Assembly: GCF_000720115.1 (NCBI RefSeq)
Contig: NZ_JOIR01000009.1
Span: 118,203 to 182,202 of the forward strand
Direction: 5' to 3'
DNA length: 64,000 nucleotides
Source: Streptomyces sp. NRRL F-2580
GTDB lineage: Bacteria; Actinomycetota; Actinomycetes; Streptomycetales; Streptomycetaceae
Shown: piece by piece, positions 26,071 to 34,087 of the stretch
Layout: every line of letters starts with the position of its first letter
Position numbering within the stretch: position 1 is the stretch's first letter
Translations under genes and position numbers: made by a program
Notes under the pieces: generated by a model
Told to the model about the DNA's origin: nothing
The model's database searches: none
The model's input: only the letters and a program-made list of their open reading frames with translations

Positions 26071-27249
26071 TCAGTAGACCGGCTTCTCGGGCTCGATCTG
26101 GTGGACCCAGCCGATGACGCCGCCGCCGACGTGCACGGCGTCCGCGAAGCCCGCGGACTTCAGGACCGCGAGGACTTCCGCACTGCGGACACCCGTCTTG
26201 CAGTGCAAGACGATGCGCTTGTCCTGCGGCAGGTCCTGCAGGGCGGTGCCCATCAGGAACTCGCCCTTGGGGATCAGCTTCGCGCCGGGGATCGAGACGA
26301 TCTCGTACTCGTTGATCTCGCGGACGTCGATGATCTCGATGGGCTCGTCGTTGTCGATCCACTCCTTGAGCTGCTTGGGGGTGATCGTCGAACCGAGCGC
26401 GGCCTCCTGGGCCTCCTCCGACACGACGCCGCAGAAGGCTTCGTAGTCGATGAGCTCGGTGACGGTCGCGTTCGGACCGCAGACCGCGCAGTCGGGGTCC
26501 TTGCGGACCTTGACCTGGCGGTACTGCATCTCCAGGGCGTCGTAGATCATCAGGCGGCCGACCAGCGGCTCGCCGACGCCCGTGAGCACCTTGATGGCCT
26601 CGGTGACCTGGATGGACCCGATGGACGCGCAGAGCACGCCCAGCACGCCGCCCTCGGCGCAGCTCGGGACCATGCCCGGCGGCGGGGGCTCCGGGTAGAG
26701 GCAGCGGTAGCACGGGCCGTGCTCGGACCAGAAGACCGAGGCCTGGCCGTCGAACCGGTAGATCGAGCCCCACACGTACGGCTTGTTCAGCAGTACGCAG
26801 GCGTCGTTGACCAGGTAGCGCGTGGCGAAGTTGTCCGTGCCGTCGACGATGAGGTCGTACTGGCTGAAGATCTCCATCACGTTCTCGGCTTCGAGCCGCT
26901 CTTCGTGCAGGACCACGTTCACGTACGGGTTGATGCCCAGCACGCTGTCGCGGGCCGACTCGGCCTTGGAACGGCCGATGTCCGCCTGGCTGTGGATGAT
27001 CTGGCGCTGCAGGTTCGACTCGTCGACCTCGTCGAACTCCACGATGCCCAGGGTGCCGACGCCGGCCGCGGCCAGGTACATGAGGGCGGGCGAGCCGAGG
27101 CCGCCCGCGCCCACGGCCAGCACCTTGGCGTTCTTCAGGCGCTTCTGGCCGTCCATCCCGACATCGGGGATGATCAGGTGGCGGGAGTACCGACGGACCT
27201 CGTCAACGGTGAGCTCAGCAGCTGGCTCGACCAGGGGTGGCAGCGACAC
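26071..27249 (-). CDS. moeZ: Adenylyltransferase/sulfurtransferase MoeZ
   Basis: A 392-aa protein from GTG 27249 in two domains. The ThiF/MoeB domain has the ATP loop 'GAGGLGS' (47-53), the arginine finger 'NLQRQ' (79-83) and cysteine motifs 'CYRCLYP' and 'CAVCG'. The C-terminal rhodanese domain (~285-392) has the active loop 'HCKTGVRS' with C350. MoeZ adenylates and thiocarboxylates small sulfur carriers (MoaD, ThiS, CysO and secondary-metabolite carriers) for molybdopterin, thiamin and cysteine synthesis. Stand-alone gene, with its terminator shared with the upstream peptidase gene. Confidence 0.96.
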   Translation of the reverse strand: MSLPPLVEPAAELTVDEVRRYSRHLIIPDVGMDGQKRLKNAKVLAVGAGGLGSPALMYLAAAGVGTLGIVEFDEVDESNLQRQIIHSQADIGRSKAESARDSVLGINPYVNVVLHEERLEAENVMEIFSQYDLIVDGTDNFATRYLVNDACVLLNKPYVWGSIYRFDGQASVFWSEHGPCYRCLYPEPPPPGMVPSCAEGGVLGVLCASIGSIQVTEAIKVLTGVGEPLVGRLMIYDALEMQYRQVKVRKDPDCAVCGPNATVTELIDYEAFCGVVSEEAQEAALGSTITPKQLKEWIDNDEPIEIIDVREINEYEIVSIPGAKLIPKGEFLMGTALQDLPQDKRIVLHCKTGVRSAEVLAVLKSAGFADAVHVGGGVIGWVHQIEPEKPVY

Positions 27250-27312
27250 GGGGACTCCGTAGATGGTGACGTCTTAACGGTGGTTCTCTCCGTAACACTG
27301 CCACGCCCGTCT

Positions 27313-28068
27313 TCATTCCAAGACACCTGTCCCAATTCTTGAGACGATTTCGTCCCAGTACCCGGGCATCGAGGCCCACGGCTCACAGTCCCCGACGGCG
27401 CGCCGGTCCGTGAACCAGATCGTGCCCGCGCCCTGCCAGCGGGCGATCCGCATCGCCTCCTCCAGGTGCGTGCGCGGCACCCCGTGGACCAGGTGGCAGA
27501 ACCGCTCCGGGGGATGGTCCGCGGTCCACTCCGCCACCTGCGACCAGCGGTAGTCGGCCCAGGGCCCGGAGAAGGTGACCAGTTGGTCGGCGGCCTCCGC
27601 GTAGCCCTCGTACGGGTGCGTCCCGTGCCCGAGCACGATCCGCAGGTCCTCCCCCAGACCGCGCAGGGTCTCGACGACCCGGCACACGGAGGCCAGGTCC
27701 GCCTTGTCGGCCGGGGTCTCGGCGAGGTAGAAACCGCCGACCCCGTACCAGTCGCGGAAGCGGTGGGCGTCGGAGACCAGCTCCCCGAACGACCGCGATC
27801 CGTCCCGCATCGCGAGATGGCCGAGGACCGTGCCGCCCGCGCCCCGCAGCTTCGCCGCCGCTTCCGTGCAGTGCGGGTCGGGCCGCCCGCCGGGGCCGTC
27901 CGTGACGTTGAGCACGGCCCAGTGCAGCGGGGTGCCGGGGCGGGTCAGCTCGGCCCACTCGACGGGGGCGAGCAGCGGGTGCGCGTAGCCGGGGATGCCG
28001 AGGCCGAGGCGGCCGGCCTCGGCCGCGGCGGCGGTCACCGGCCCCGGCGGCGTGGTCAGATGCGGCAC
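27313..28068 (-). CDS. Spherulin-4 family protein (GH135/PelA-related glycoside hydrolase-like)
   Basis: A 251-aa protein from GTG 28068. It begins 'LGIPGYAHPLL', followed by 'HWAVLNVTDGPGGRPDP', 'VLGHLAMRDGSRSFGELVSD', 'WYGVGGFYLAE' and 'IWFTDRR' segments. This is the (beta/alpha)8 pattern of the Spherulin-4 family, whose fungal members (Sph3) hydrolyse galactosaminogalactan and which is related to the PelA hydrolase domain. No signal peptide is evident, which is odd for a polysaccharide hydrolase. Its start overlaps the end of the epimerase gene by 13 nt, so the two are co-translated. Substrate unproven. Confidence 0.8.
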   Translation of the reverse strand: MPHLTTPPGPVTAAAAEAGRLGLGIPGYAHPLLAPVEWAELTRPGTPLHWAVLNVTDGPGGRPDPHCTEAAAKLRGAGGTVLGHLAMRDGSRSFGELVSDAHRFRDWYGVGGFYLAETPADKADLASVCRVVETLRGLGEDLRIVLGHGTHPYEGYAEAADQLVTFSGPWADYRWSQVAEWTADHPPERFCHLVHGVPRTHLEEAMRIARWQGAGTIWFTDRRAVGDCEPWASMPGYWDEIVSRIGTGVLE

Positions 28069-29066
28069 GCCGCCTCCATCCAGATGTCCGCGAGGGATTC
28101 CTCCAGGTTGATCCGGGGCCGCCAGCCGAGCCGGTCGCGGGCGGTACGGACGTCCGCCTGCTGCCAGGTCCCGCAGCCGTCGGGGTACGGGTACGGCTGG
28201 GGGGCCGCGCCGGACAGCTGCTCCGCGGTGGCCTCGGAGCGGGGGGCTCCGATGGAGGCCAGCCCGCCCGGCCGGCCCGGGTGCGGATGGCCCTGCTGGG
28301 CTCCGCCGTGCGGGACGTCCAGCTCGTGCAGGGCGCCCCCGTACCCGGCGACCCGGGCCAGGACGGCGGCCGCGTCGCGCAGCCGGACCGCGCGGCCGGT
28401 GCCGATGTTGACGACGCCCTGGGCGGCCGACAGGGAGGCGGCGTGCACGGCCCGGGCCACGTCCCGTACGTCCACGAAGTCGCGCTGCACGCCGAGCCCG
28501 CTGAGCTTGAGCTCGCCGTCGCCCGACTGCATCGCGCGGCGCATTGCCTCGGCGAGCCGGCCGAGCGGGGATCCGGCGGGGGTGCCGGGGCCGACGGGCG
28601 AGAAGATCCGCAGGACGACGGCGTCCAGGCCGGAGCCGAGCACCAGCTCGGTGGCGGCCAGTTTGCTGACGCCGTACGGCCCGCCGGGTCTCGGCACGGC
28701 GTCCTCGGCCGTGGAGGACCCGGGCTGACTGGGCCCGTACTCGGCGGCGCAGCCGAGCTGCACGAGCCGCGCCCCGCAGCCGCTGCGGCGCAGCGACTCG
28801 CAGATCGTGGCGACGGCGACGGTGTTGTGCCGGGTCAGTTCCCGGGCCCCGCCCCGGGTGGCGCCGGCGCAGTTGATGACGACGCCCGGGTGGACGGCGT
28901 CGAGGAAGCGGGTGAGCGCGCCGGGGCTGCCGGTGGCGAGGTCGAAGCGGACGTCGGCGTCGTCGCCGCGGCCGAGCGCGGTGAGCTGGACGGCGGGGTC
29001 GGCGAGCAGCCGGTCGGCGACGTAGCGGCCGAGGTATCCGTTGGCTCCGATCAGCAGCACCCTCAT
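28056..29066 (-). CDS. NAD-dependent sugar epimerase/dehydratase
   Basis: A 336-aa extended SDR protein from ATG 29066. Evidence: N-terminal nucleotide loop 'GANGYLGRYVA' (8-18), 'CAGATRGG', catalytic 'YGVSK' (Tyr-x3-Lys), 'LRIFSPVGPG' and 'RDFVDVRDVARA'. Such enzymes convert nucleotide sugars, typically 4-epimerisation or dehydration; the exact substrate cannot be read from sequence. It lies in a polysaccharide gene set between a membrane protein and the Spherulin-4 gene, so it probably supplies a sugar nucleotide to the glycosyltransferase. A 131-bp gap separates it from the membrane-protein gene upstream. Confidence 0.88.
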   Translation of the reverse strand: MRVLLIGANGYLGRYVADRLLADPAVQLTALGRGDDADVRFDLATGSPGALTRFLDAVHPGVVINCAGATRGGARELTRHNTVAVATICESLRRSGCGARLVQLGCAAEYGPSQPGSSTAEDAVPRPGGPYGVSKLAATELVLGSGLDAVVLRIFSPVGPGTPAGSPLGRLAEAMRRAMQSGDGELKLSGLGVQRDFVDVRDVARAVHAASLSAAQGVVNIGTGRAVRLRDAAAVLARVAGYGGALHELDVPHGGAQQGHPHPGRPGGLASIGAPRSEATAEQLSGAAPQPYPYPDGCGTWQQADVRTARDRLGWRPRINLEESLADIWMEAACRI

Positions 29067-29197
29067 GGCGAGACCCCTTGGTTGGTTGGCTGGCCGGTCA
29101 TGTCTGTTTCTCCTTGCGGACGGGTGGGTGGATGGGGCGGGGTACGGGTACAGCGCCTCGGCGTCGGCTCCGAAGGTCGGTGGTCGTCCCTGCCCCG

Positions 29198-30601
29198 TCA
29201 GGGCCGCGCGTGCGCGGATGCACGGGACAGGGCGAGGAGGGCGTGTACGAGGAGTCCGGCCGCGGCGGCGATCGCCGCCGCCGGGACCGGGATCAGGGCG
29301 AGGGCGAGGGCGGCGCCGACGGGGCCGCGGTGGGCGCCGTGCCGGAGCAGGAGCCTCGTCAGGAACAGCAGCAGGGCGAGCGGCACGGCCACCGGGAGCG
29401 CGGTGCCGGCGAGCGCGGCCGCCCCCGCGGCGGCCGCGGTGAACAGGGCGACGGCCGCGAAGAGCAGGGGCCGGGCCCGGTCCGCGAAGTCCTCCAGGGC
29501 GCGGCTCCCGCCGAGCCGGGCCCGGGCCCCCGCGGCGAACGCGGCGGCGGCCAGGTGCCCGGGGGCGACGGCCAGCGCGAGGCCGACCGCGAGGGCGGCG
29601 CCGTGCCGGTGCGCGGCCCAGCCCACGAGGGCCGCGGCCAGCAGGTGCGCGGTGTACGGGAACCGGCCCCCGGCGCTCCGCCCCGGCCACACCAGGGCGG
29701 CGACGGTGACGGCCACGGCGACGGGCCCGGCCCACGCCGGCCCGACGGCGGCCGCGCCGAAGGCGAGGGCCCCGGGCAGCAGCGCGTAGCCGAAGCCCCG
29801 GAAGGCCGGGGCCCCTGCGGGGGCTCGGCCGGGCCGGCCGGCGGGGTGCTCCCCGCGCGGGCTCCGGGCGTACAGCTCCTCGGCGAGGGAGAAGACGTCG
29901 CGGTGGCGGAAGCGGGCGGCGGTGCGGTCGGTGATGCCGTGCGCCTCCAGGCCGGCGGCGATCTCCAGCGGGTCCACGGCCCGCTCGCACAGCTCCCGGT
30001 GCCGGTGCAGCAACGCCTTGACCGGATCCCCACCGGCCCGCCGCCGCCCGGGCGTCGCGTCCGCCCCGGCTGCGCGCGGCCCGGCCCCGTCTCCCACCCT
30101 GCCGAGGGCGAACTCAGCCTCGCCACTTCCGGCTTCGCCGGGGGCCAATCCAGCCTCGTCGGCGTTTGAGGCGCGGGGGTCCGGGGGCAGCGCCCCCGGC
30201 GACGGCGCCGCGCCGGACCGTGCACCAGAGGACGGCATCGCACCTGCGGCGCCGCTGCCGGGGCGCCGCCCCGGACCCCGCGCCTCAAACGCCGGCGGGG
30301 CTGATTCTGGCGCGGCCAGGGCTGCGAGATCCCGGGCCGGGGGTGCCGCCGGCCAGGCTGGAGTTGGCGCAGCCAAGGCTGCGAGATCTCGGGCCGAAGG
30401 TGCCATCGGCGAGGCTGGATTTGGCGCGGCCAAGGCTGCGAGATCCCCGGCCGGAAGTGCCGCCGACGGGGCTGGAAGAGGCGAGGCTGCGAGGTGCCAG
30501 ACCGCAGGTGCCGTCGGCGAGGTTGCGAGGGGCCAGGGCTCGGGGGGCGTCAGGGGAGCCGGATGTGCCGGGGGGGCGGTCTGCGGGTCGACGGTGGTCA
30601 T
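29198..30601 (-). CDS. Repeat-rich N-terminus fused to polytopic membrane protein, unknown function
   Basis: A 467-aa protein from ATG 30601, overlapping the glycosyltransferase stop (ATGA). Residues about 1-200 are Ala/Pro/Gly-rich and carry three 19-residue tandem repeats ('DLAALAAPNPASPMAPSAR' type) plus stretches encoded by the dispersed repeat. Residues about 205-265 are a soluble segment ('KALLHRHRELCERAVDPLEI') that looks like a folded domain. From about 275 on there are eight to ten Ala/Val/Leu-rich membrane segments. No family was recognised. Position beside a PelF-like glycosyltransferase suggests a polymerase/flippase partner, by context only. The repeat-encoded N-terminus may have been acquired recently or may vary between strains. 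Confidence 0.7.
   Translation of the reverse strand: MTTVDPQTAPPAHPAPLTPPEPWPLATSPTAPAVWHLAASPLPAPSAALPAGDLAALAAPNPASPMAPSARDLAALAAPTPAWPAAPPARDLAALAAPESAPPAFEARGPGRRPGSGAAGAMPSSGARSGAAPSPGALPPDPRASNADEAGLAPGEAGSGEAEFALGRVGDGAGPRAAGADATPGRRRAGGDPVKALLHRHRELCERAVDPLEIAAGLEAHGITDRTAARFRHRDVFSLAEELYARSPRGEHPAGRPGRAPAGAPAFRGFGYALLPGALAFGAAAVGPAWAGPVAVAVTVAALVWPGRSAGGRFPYTAHLLAAALVGWAAHRHGAALAVGLALAVAPGHLAAAAFAAGARARLGGSRALEDFADRARPLLFAAVALFTAAAAGAAALAGTALPVAVPLALLLFLTRLLLRHGAHRGPVGAALALALIPVPAAAIAAAAGLLVHALLALSRASAHARP
30151..30330. repeat. Two opposed copies of the dispersed repeat inside coding sequence
   Basis: A reverse copy ('GGCGTTTGAGGCGCGGG', 30151-30177) and a forward copy (CGCGCCTCAAACGCCGGCG, about 30279-30303) lie 100 bp apart within the membrane-protein gene. 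The intervening DNA includes further inverted pairs such as 'ccggggcgccgccccgg' (30258-30274). Opposed copies could form a large hairpin. Confidence 0.75.
30304..30530 (-). repeat. 57-bp tandem repeat array (three full units plus a partial one)
   Basis: Three consecutive 57-bp units starting 'ctgga(t)ttggcgc(a/g)gcc', with a constant 'aggctgcgagat' inside, then a shorter fourth unit. 57 bp is 19 codons, so the protein frame is kept. The start of each unit resembles the tail of the adjacent dispersed repeat, suggesting the array grew from it. Confidence 0.82.
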
Positions 30602-32217
30602 ACGGCGGCCTCCGAGCTGGGGTCCGGGAGGGGCTCGGCCCAGGTCGGGCTGGTCCAGTGGCCCGGGACGCGCGCCTCCGGGGGCCGGGCGAAGGGGACC
30701 TCCCCGGCCGGCCGGGCGGAGCCCTTCGCCAACAGCCGCAGGTAGATCTCCTGGAAGGCGGCCACGTTCTGCTCGACGGTGAAGAGCTCAAGGGCCCGCG
30801 CCCGCGCGGCGGCGCCGAGCCGCTGCGCGCGCTCGGGATCGCGCAGCAGCGACAGGCAGGCGTCGGCCAGCGCCCGCGGGTTGCGCGGCGGCACGACGAG
30901 CCCGGTGCCGCCGATGACCTCGAACACCGCGCCCACGTCGGTGGAGACGGTGGCCCGGCCGCACAACATCGCCTCGGCCAGGGTCACCGGGAAGCCCTCG
31001 ATGACGGAGGACAGCACGACGACTCGCCCGGCGCCGTACGCCTCGGCCGGGGACGGCGCGTCGGGCCCGCCGATCTCCTCGAAGGTGACGGGGTTCTCCC
31101 CGACCGTGACCGCGTCGGCGGCCTCGTCGGGGAAGAGCTGCGCGGCCAGCGAGCGGCAGTCGGCGAGGTAGCCGGGGGCCGCGGCGGTGGCGAAGATCCG
31201 CAGCCGGGTGCCGGGCGCGGCCCGGCGGACCTCGGCGAAGGCGTGCAGCAGGGCGATGAGGTCCTTGGTGGGCTCTACCCGGCCGACCCACACGAGCGTG
31301 TCGGGATCCCCGCAGTCCGCGGCCTCCCCGACGGAGGCGAATCGGTCCGCCTCCATTCCCGGATAGACGGTGCGCAGCCGTTCGCGGGTGGCCCCGCACT
31401 TCTCCTGCCAGCGCCGGGCGTGCGCGTTGCCGGGGGTCAGGAAGTCGGCCCGGGCGTAGATCTCGACGGCCAGCCGCAGGTGGAAGGCAGCGAGCAGGGC
31501 CCGTACGGCGGGGCGGTCGGCCGGCTCGCGCCGTGCGTCGAGCTGGGCGAGGTAGTGGGCCCGGAGCTGGACGCCGTACTCGGTCACCAGCAGCGGGACT
31601 CCGCAGAAGCGTTTGGCCAGCAGGCCCGGGAGGGCCGCCACCCCGCCCGCCGCCGCGTGGCAGATGTCGGCCGCGCCGAGACCGCCGGGGTCCTCGTACC
31701 AGTCGAGGGACAACGGCCGCAGCAGTCGCTCCAGTTCGTCCACGAACTCCAGCAGGTCGGTCACCTGCGCCGCCCGTACGGTGCCGCTCGCGCCCGGCGC
31801 CCGGCAGGCGGACTCCAGCGCGCGCACCGCGGACTCGGAGCGCAGTGCCGCATACAGCCCGCCCCGTTCGCGGGCGAGTTCGGCGAGTCCGTACAGCCCG
31901 GAGGCGAAGGGGTCGGGCGCGCCGGCGCAGATCCCCTGGACCAGCTCCCGGAAGCATTCGCCGAACCGTCGGCGCTCGCGCCGGGAGTAGCTGCGCCCGT
32001 CGTCGGCGGGGGCCCACAGGGGGGCCGTCCGGACGCTGGTGACGTGCTCGGGCAGCGGGACCCGTGCGCGTTCCTGCTCGGCGGTGCGGCTCAGTGCGTA
32101 GAGCTCGAACTCGTGCTGCGGGAGCCCGCGCACGAGCCGGTCGCACCACAGCCTCGCCTCTCCCGTCGCATACGGATAACCACCTTCCGTGACCAGTCCG
32201 ATCCGCACGAGTGGCAC
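30598..32217 (-). CDS. PelF-like GT4 glycosyltransferase (DUF3492 N-terminus)
   Basis: A 539-aa protein from GTG 32217, with GGAG seven bases upstream; a TTG at 32277 is less likely. The N-terminus 'RIGLVTEGGYPYATGEARLW' is the DUF3492 signature found in PelF. The C-terminal half has GT4 features: 'LVWVGRVEPTKDLIALLHAF' (in part), an ExxxE-type 'SSVIEGFPVTLAEAML' and 'STDVGAVFEVIGGTGLVVPP' (in part). PelF proteins polymerise UDP-GalNAc/GlcNAc-type donors in the cytosol. The downstream overlapping membrane protein, epimerase and Spherulin-4 protein form a likely polymer operon. Separated from the peptide-uptake operon by a terminator. Confidence 0.85.
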   Translation of the reverse strand: MPLVRIGLVTEGGYPYATGEARLWCDRLVRGLPQHEFELYALSRTAEQERARVPLPEHVTSVRTAPLWAPADDGRSYSRRERRRFGECFRELVQGICAGAPDPFASGLYGLAELARERGGLYAALRSESAVRALESACRAPGASGTVRAAQVTDLLEFVDELERLLRPLSLDWYEDPGGLGAADICHAAAGGVAALPGLLAKRFCGVPLLVTEYGVQLRAHYLAQLDARREPADRPAVRALLAAFHLRLAVEIYARADFLTPGNAHARRWQEKCGATRERLRTVYPGMEADRFASVGEAADCGDPDTLVWVGRVEPTKDLIALLHAFAEVRRAAPGTRLRIFATAAAPGYLADCRSLAAQLFPDEAADAVTVGENPVTFEEIGGPDAPSPAEAYGAGRVVVLSSVIEGFPVTLAEAMLCGRATVSTDVGAVFEVIGGTGLVVPPRNPRALADACLSLLRDPERAQRLGAAARARALELFTVEQNVAAFQEIYLRLLAKGSARPAGEVPFARPPEARVPGHWTSPTWAEPLPDPSSEAAV

Positions 32218-32291
32218 CCCCGATCTCCCGTTCAGGCGGTCGCCGTCGGTCAGGCGACCCGCCGCGGGAGAACTCAAGCGGATATGCCGAA

Positions 32292-32319
32292 GGCGCGACG
32301 GACGGTTGTCCGTCGCGCC
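32292..32319 (-). terminator. Terminator of peptide-uptake operon
   Basis: GGCGCGACGGAC and its perfect complement GTCCGTCGCGCC around a GGTT loop, 73 bp past the ABC ATPase stop and before the glycosyltransferase start. Confidence 0.82.
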
Positions 32320-32392
32320 ACCGGAAGGGGTGAAGAGTCGTAACTTTCCCGTACGGTTCGCGTTCGAGCACGCTAGAAGTACGGCCTGACGA

Positions 32393-34087
32393 CTAGGCGA
32401 AGGCCTCCTGTCGCGAGGTGCGGCGCTCGGCGGCGAGTACGGGGTCCAGTGCCGGGACCGCGGCCAGCAGCCGGCGGGTGTACGCGTGGACCGGGCGGTC
32501 GTAGACCTCGTCCACCGGGCCCTCCTCCACGATCTCGCCGGCCCGCATGACGGCCACCCGGTCGCTGACCTGCCGGACCACCGCCAGGTCGTGCGCGATG
32601 AAGACCAGGGCGATGCCGAGCTCCCGCTGGAGCTCCGCCAGCAGGGCGGTGACCTGCGCCTGCGTGGTCACGTCGAGGGCGGAGACCGGCTCGTCGCAGA
32701 CGATCAGCCGGGGGCGGGGCGCCAGGGCCCGGGCGATGCCGACCCGCTGGCGCTGGCCGCCGCTGAACTCGTGCGGGTAGCGGTCGTAGTGCCCCGGCTC
32801 CAGCCCGACGCGCAACAGCAGCTCCCCGACCCGGGCGCGCACGGCCGCCTCGTCCCGCTCCCCGGCCGCGCGCAGCGGGTCGGCGATGGACTCGCCGACG
32901 GAGCGGCGCGGGTTGAGGGAGGACACCGGGTCCTGGAACACCATCTGCACGCCGTCGGTGATCCCGACGGCCTCGGCGCCGTCCCGGCGCACCTGCCCGG
33001 AACTGGGCTGCAGCAGTCCGACGAGCATCCGCCCGAGCGTGCTCTTGCCGCTGCCGCTCTCCCCCACGATCCCCAGCGTCTCCCCGGCCCGCACGGCCAG
33101 CGACACCCCGTCCACGGCCACGACCCGCCGCTTCCCCCGCCCGAACTCCCGCCGCAGCCCGAACACTTCGACAACGGGCTCTCCGGCATCCTTCAGCCCC
33201 GCCGACGCCGAACCCGGCCCCGCCGCAGCCAAACCCAGCCCCGCCGGCGATTGAGGCGCGGGTCCGGGCAGAGCCCGGGAGGCCCGCGGCCCGTCCAGCC
33301 TCGGCACCGCCGCCAGCAAGGCCCGCGTGTACGGCTCCGCCGGTGCGGCCAGCACGGAAGCCACCGCCCCCCGCTCCACGGCGTGGCCACCCCGCATGAC
33401 CAGCAGTTCGTCCACGCTCTCCGCCGCCACCCCCACGTCGTGGGTGACCAGCAGCAGCCCGAGCCCCCGCTCCTCCCGCAGCCCGTGCAGCAGGTCCAGG
33501 ATCTGCGCCTGGACGGTGACGTCCAGCGCGGTGGTCGGCTCGTCGGCGATCAGCAGCCGCGGCTCGCAGGCCAGCGCCATCGCGATGAGGGCCCGCTGCC
33601 GCATGCCGCCGCTGAACTCGTGCGGCCGCGCGCGGGAGCGGCGTACCGCGTCCGGGATGCCGACCCGGTCCAGCACCTCGACGGCCCGCGCCCGCGCGGC
33701 CCGCCGGGTGACGTCCGCGTGGACCCGGTACACCTCGGCGATCTGGTCGCCGATGGCGTAGTACGGGTCGAGGGAGCTCAGCGGGTCCTGGAAGACCATC
33801 GCGGCGGTCCCGCCCCGCAGCCGGCGCAGCTCCGCGGCGGGGGCCGCGGCCACGTCGGTGCCGTCCACCCGGACGGTGCCGGTCAGCCGTGCGCCCGTGC
33901 CGCGGTGCAGTCCCAGCAGGGCCGCGGCCACGGTGGACTTGCCGCTGCCGGATTCGCCCACGAGGCCCAGGGCGCGTCCCGCGTCCAGGGTGAAGGAGAG
34001 CGCGTCCACGGCCCGTACGTACTCCCCCGCGCCGCCGACCGGGAAGTCGACCACGAGGCCGTCGACCTCCACCAGTGGTTCCGTCAT
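32393..34087 (-). CDS. Fused peptide ABC transporter ATPase (DppD-DppF type)
   Basis: A 564-aa protein from ATG 34087, overlapping the permease stop (ATGA). It contains two complete ABC modules. Module 1 has Walker A 'GESGSGKSTVA', signature 'FSGGMRQR' and 'LIADEPTTALD'. Module 2 has 'GESGSGKSTLG', 'FSGGQRQR' and 'IVCDEPVSALD', with the oligopeptide-type C-terminal extension 'YTRRLLAAVP'. A single chain replaces the usual DppD/DppF pair. The inter-module linker (about 275-320) is encoded by a reverse copy of the dispersed repeat. It powers peptide uptake with the two permeases and lipoprotein encoded upstream. Confidence 0.94.
   Translation of the reverse strand: MTEPLVEVDGLVVDFPVGGAGEYVRAVDALSFTLDAGRALGLVGESGSGKSTVAAALLGLHRGTGARLTGTVRVDGTDVAAAPAAELRRLRGGTAAMVFQDPLSSLDPYYAIGDQIAEVYRVHADVTRRAARARAVEVLDRVGIPDAVRRSRARPHEFSGGMRQRALIAMALACEPRLLIADEPTTALDVTVQAQILDLLHGLREERGLGLLLVTHDVGVAAESVDELLVMRGGHAVERGAVASVLAAPAEPYTRALLAAVPRLDGPRASRALPGPAPQSPAGLGLAAAGPGSASAGLKDAGEPVVEVFGLRREFGRGKRRVVAVDGVSLAVRAGETLGIVGESGSGKSTLGRMLVGLLQPSSGQVRRDGAEAVGITDGVQMVFQDPVSSLNPRRSVGESIADPLRAAGERDEAAVRARVGELLLRVGLEPGHYDRYPHEFSGGQRQRVGIARALAPRPRLIVCDEPVSALDVTTQAQVTALLAELQRELGIALVFIAHDLAVVRQVSDRVAVMRAGEIVEEGPVDEVYDRPVHAYTRRLLAAVPALDPVLAAERRTSRQEAFA
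33236..33268 (-). repeat. Dispersed repeat copy in linker of fused ATPase
   Basis: 'ccgccggcgattgaggcgcgggtccggg' (in part) is a reverse copy of the repeat with one base change in the core, translated as part of the linker between two ABC modules. Confidence 0.75.
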
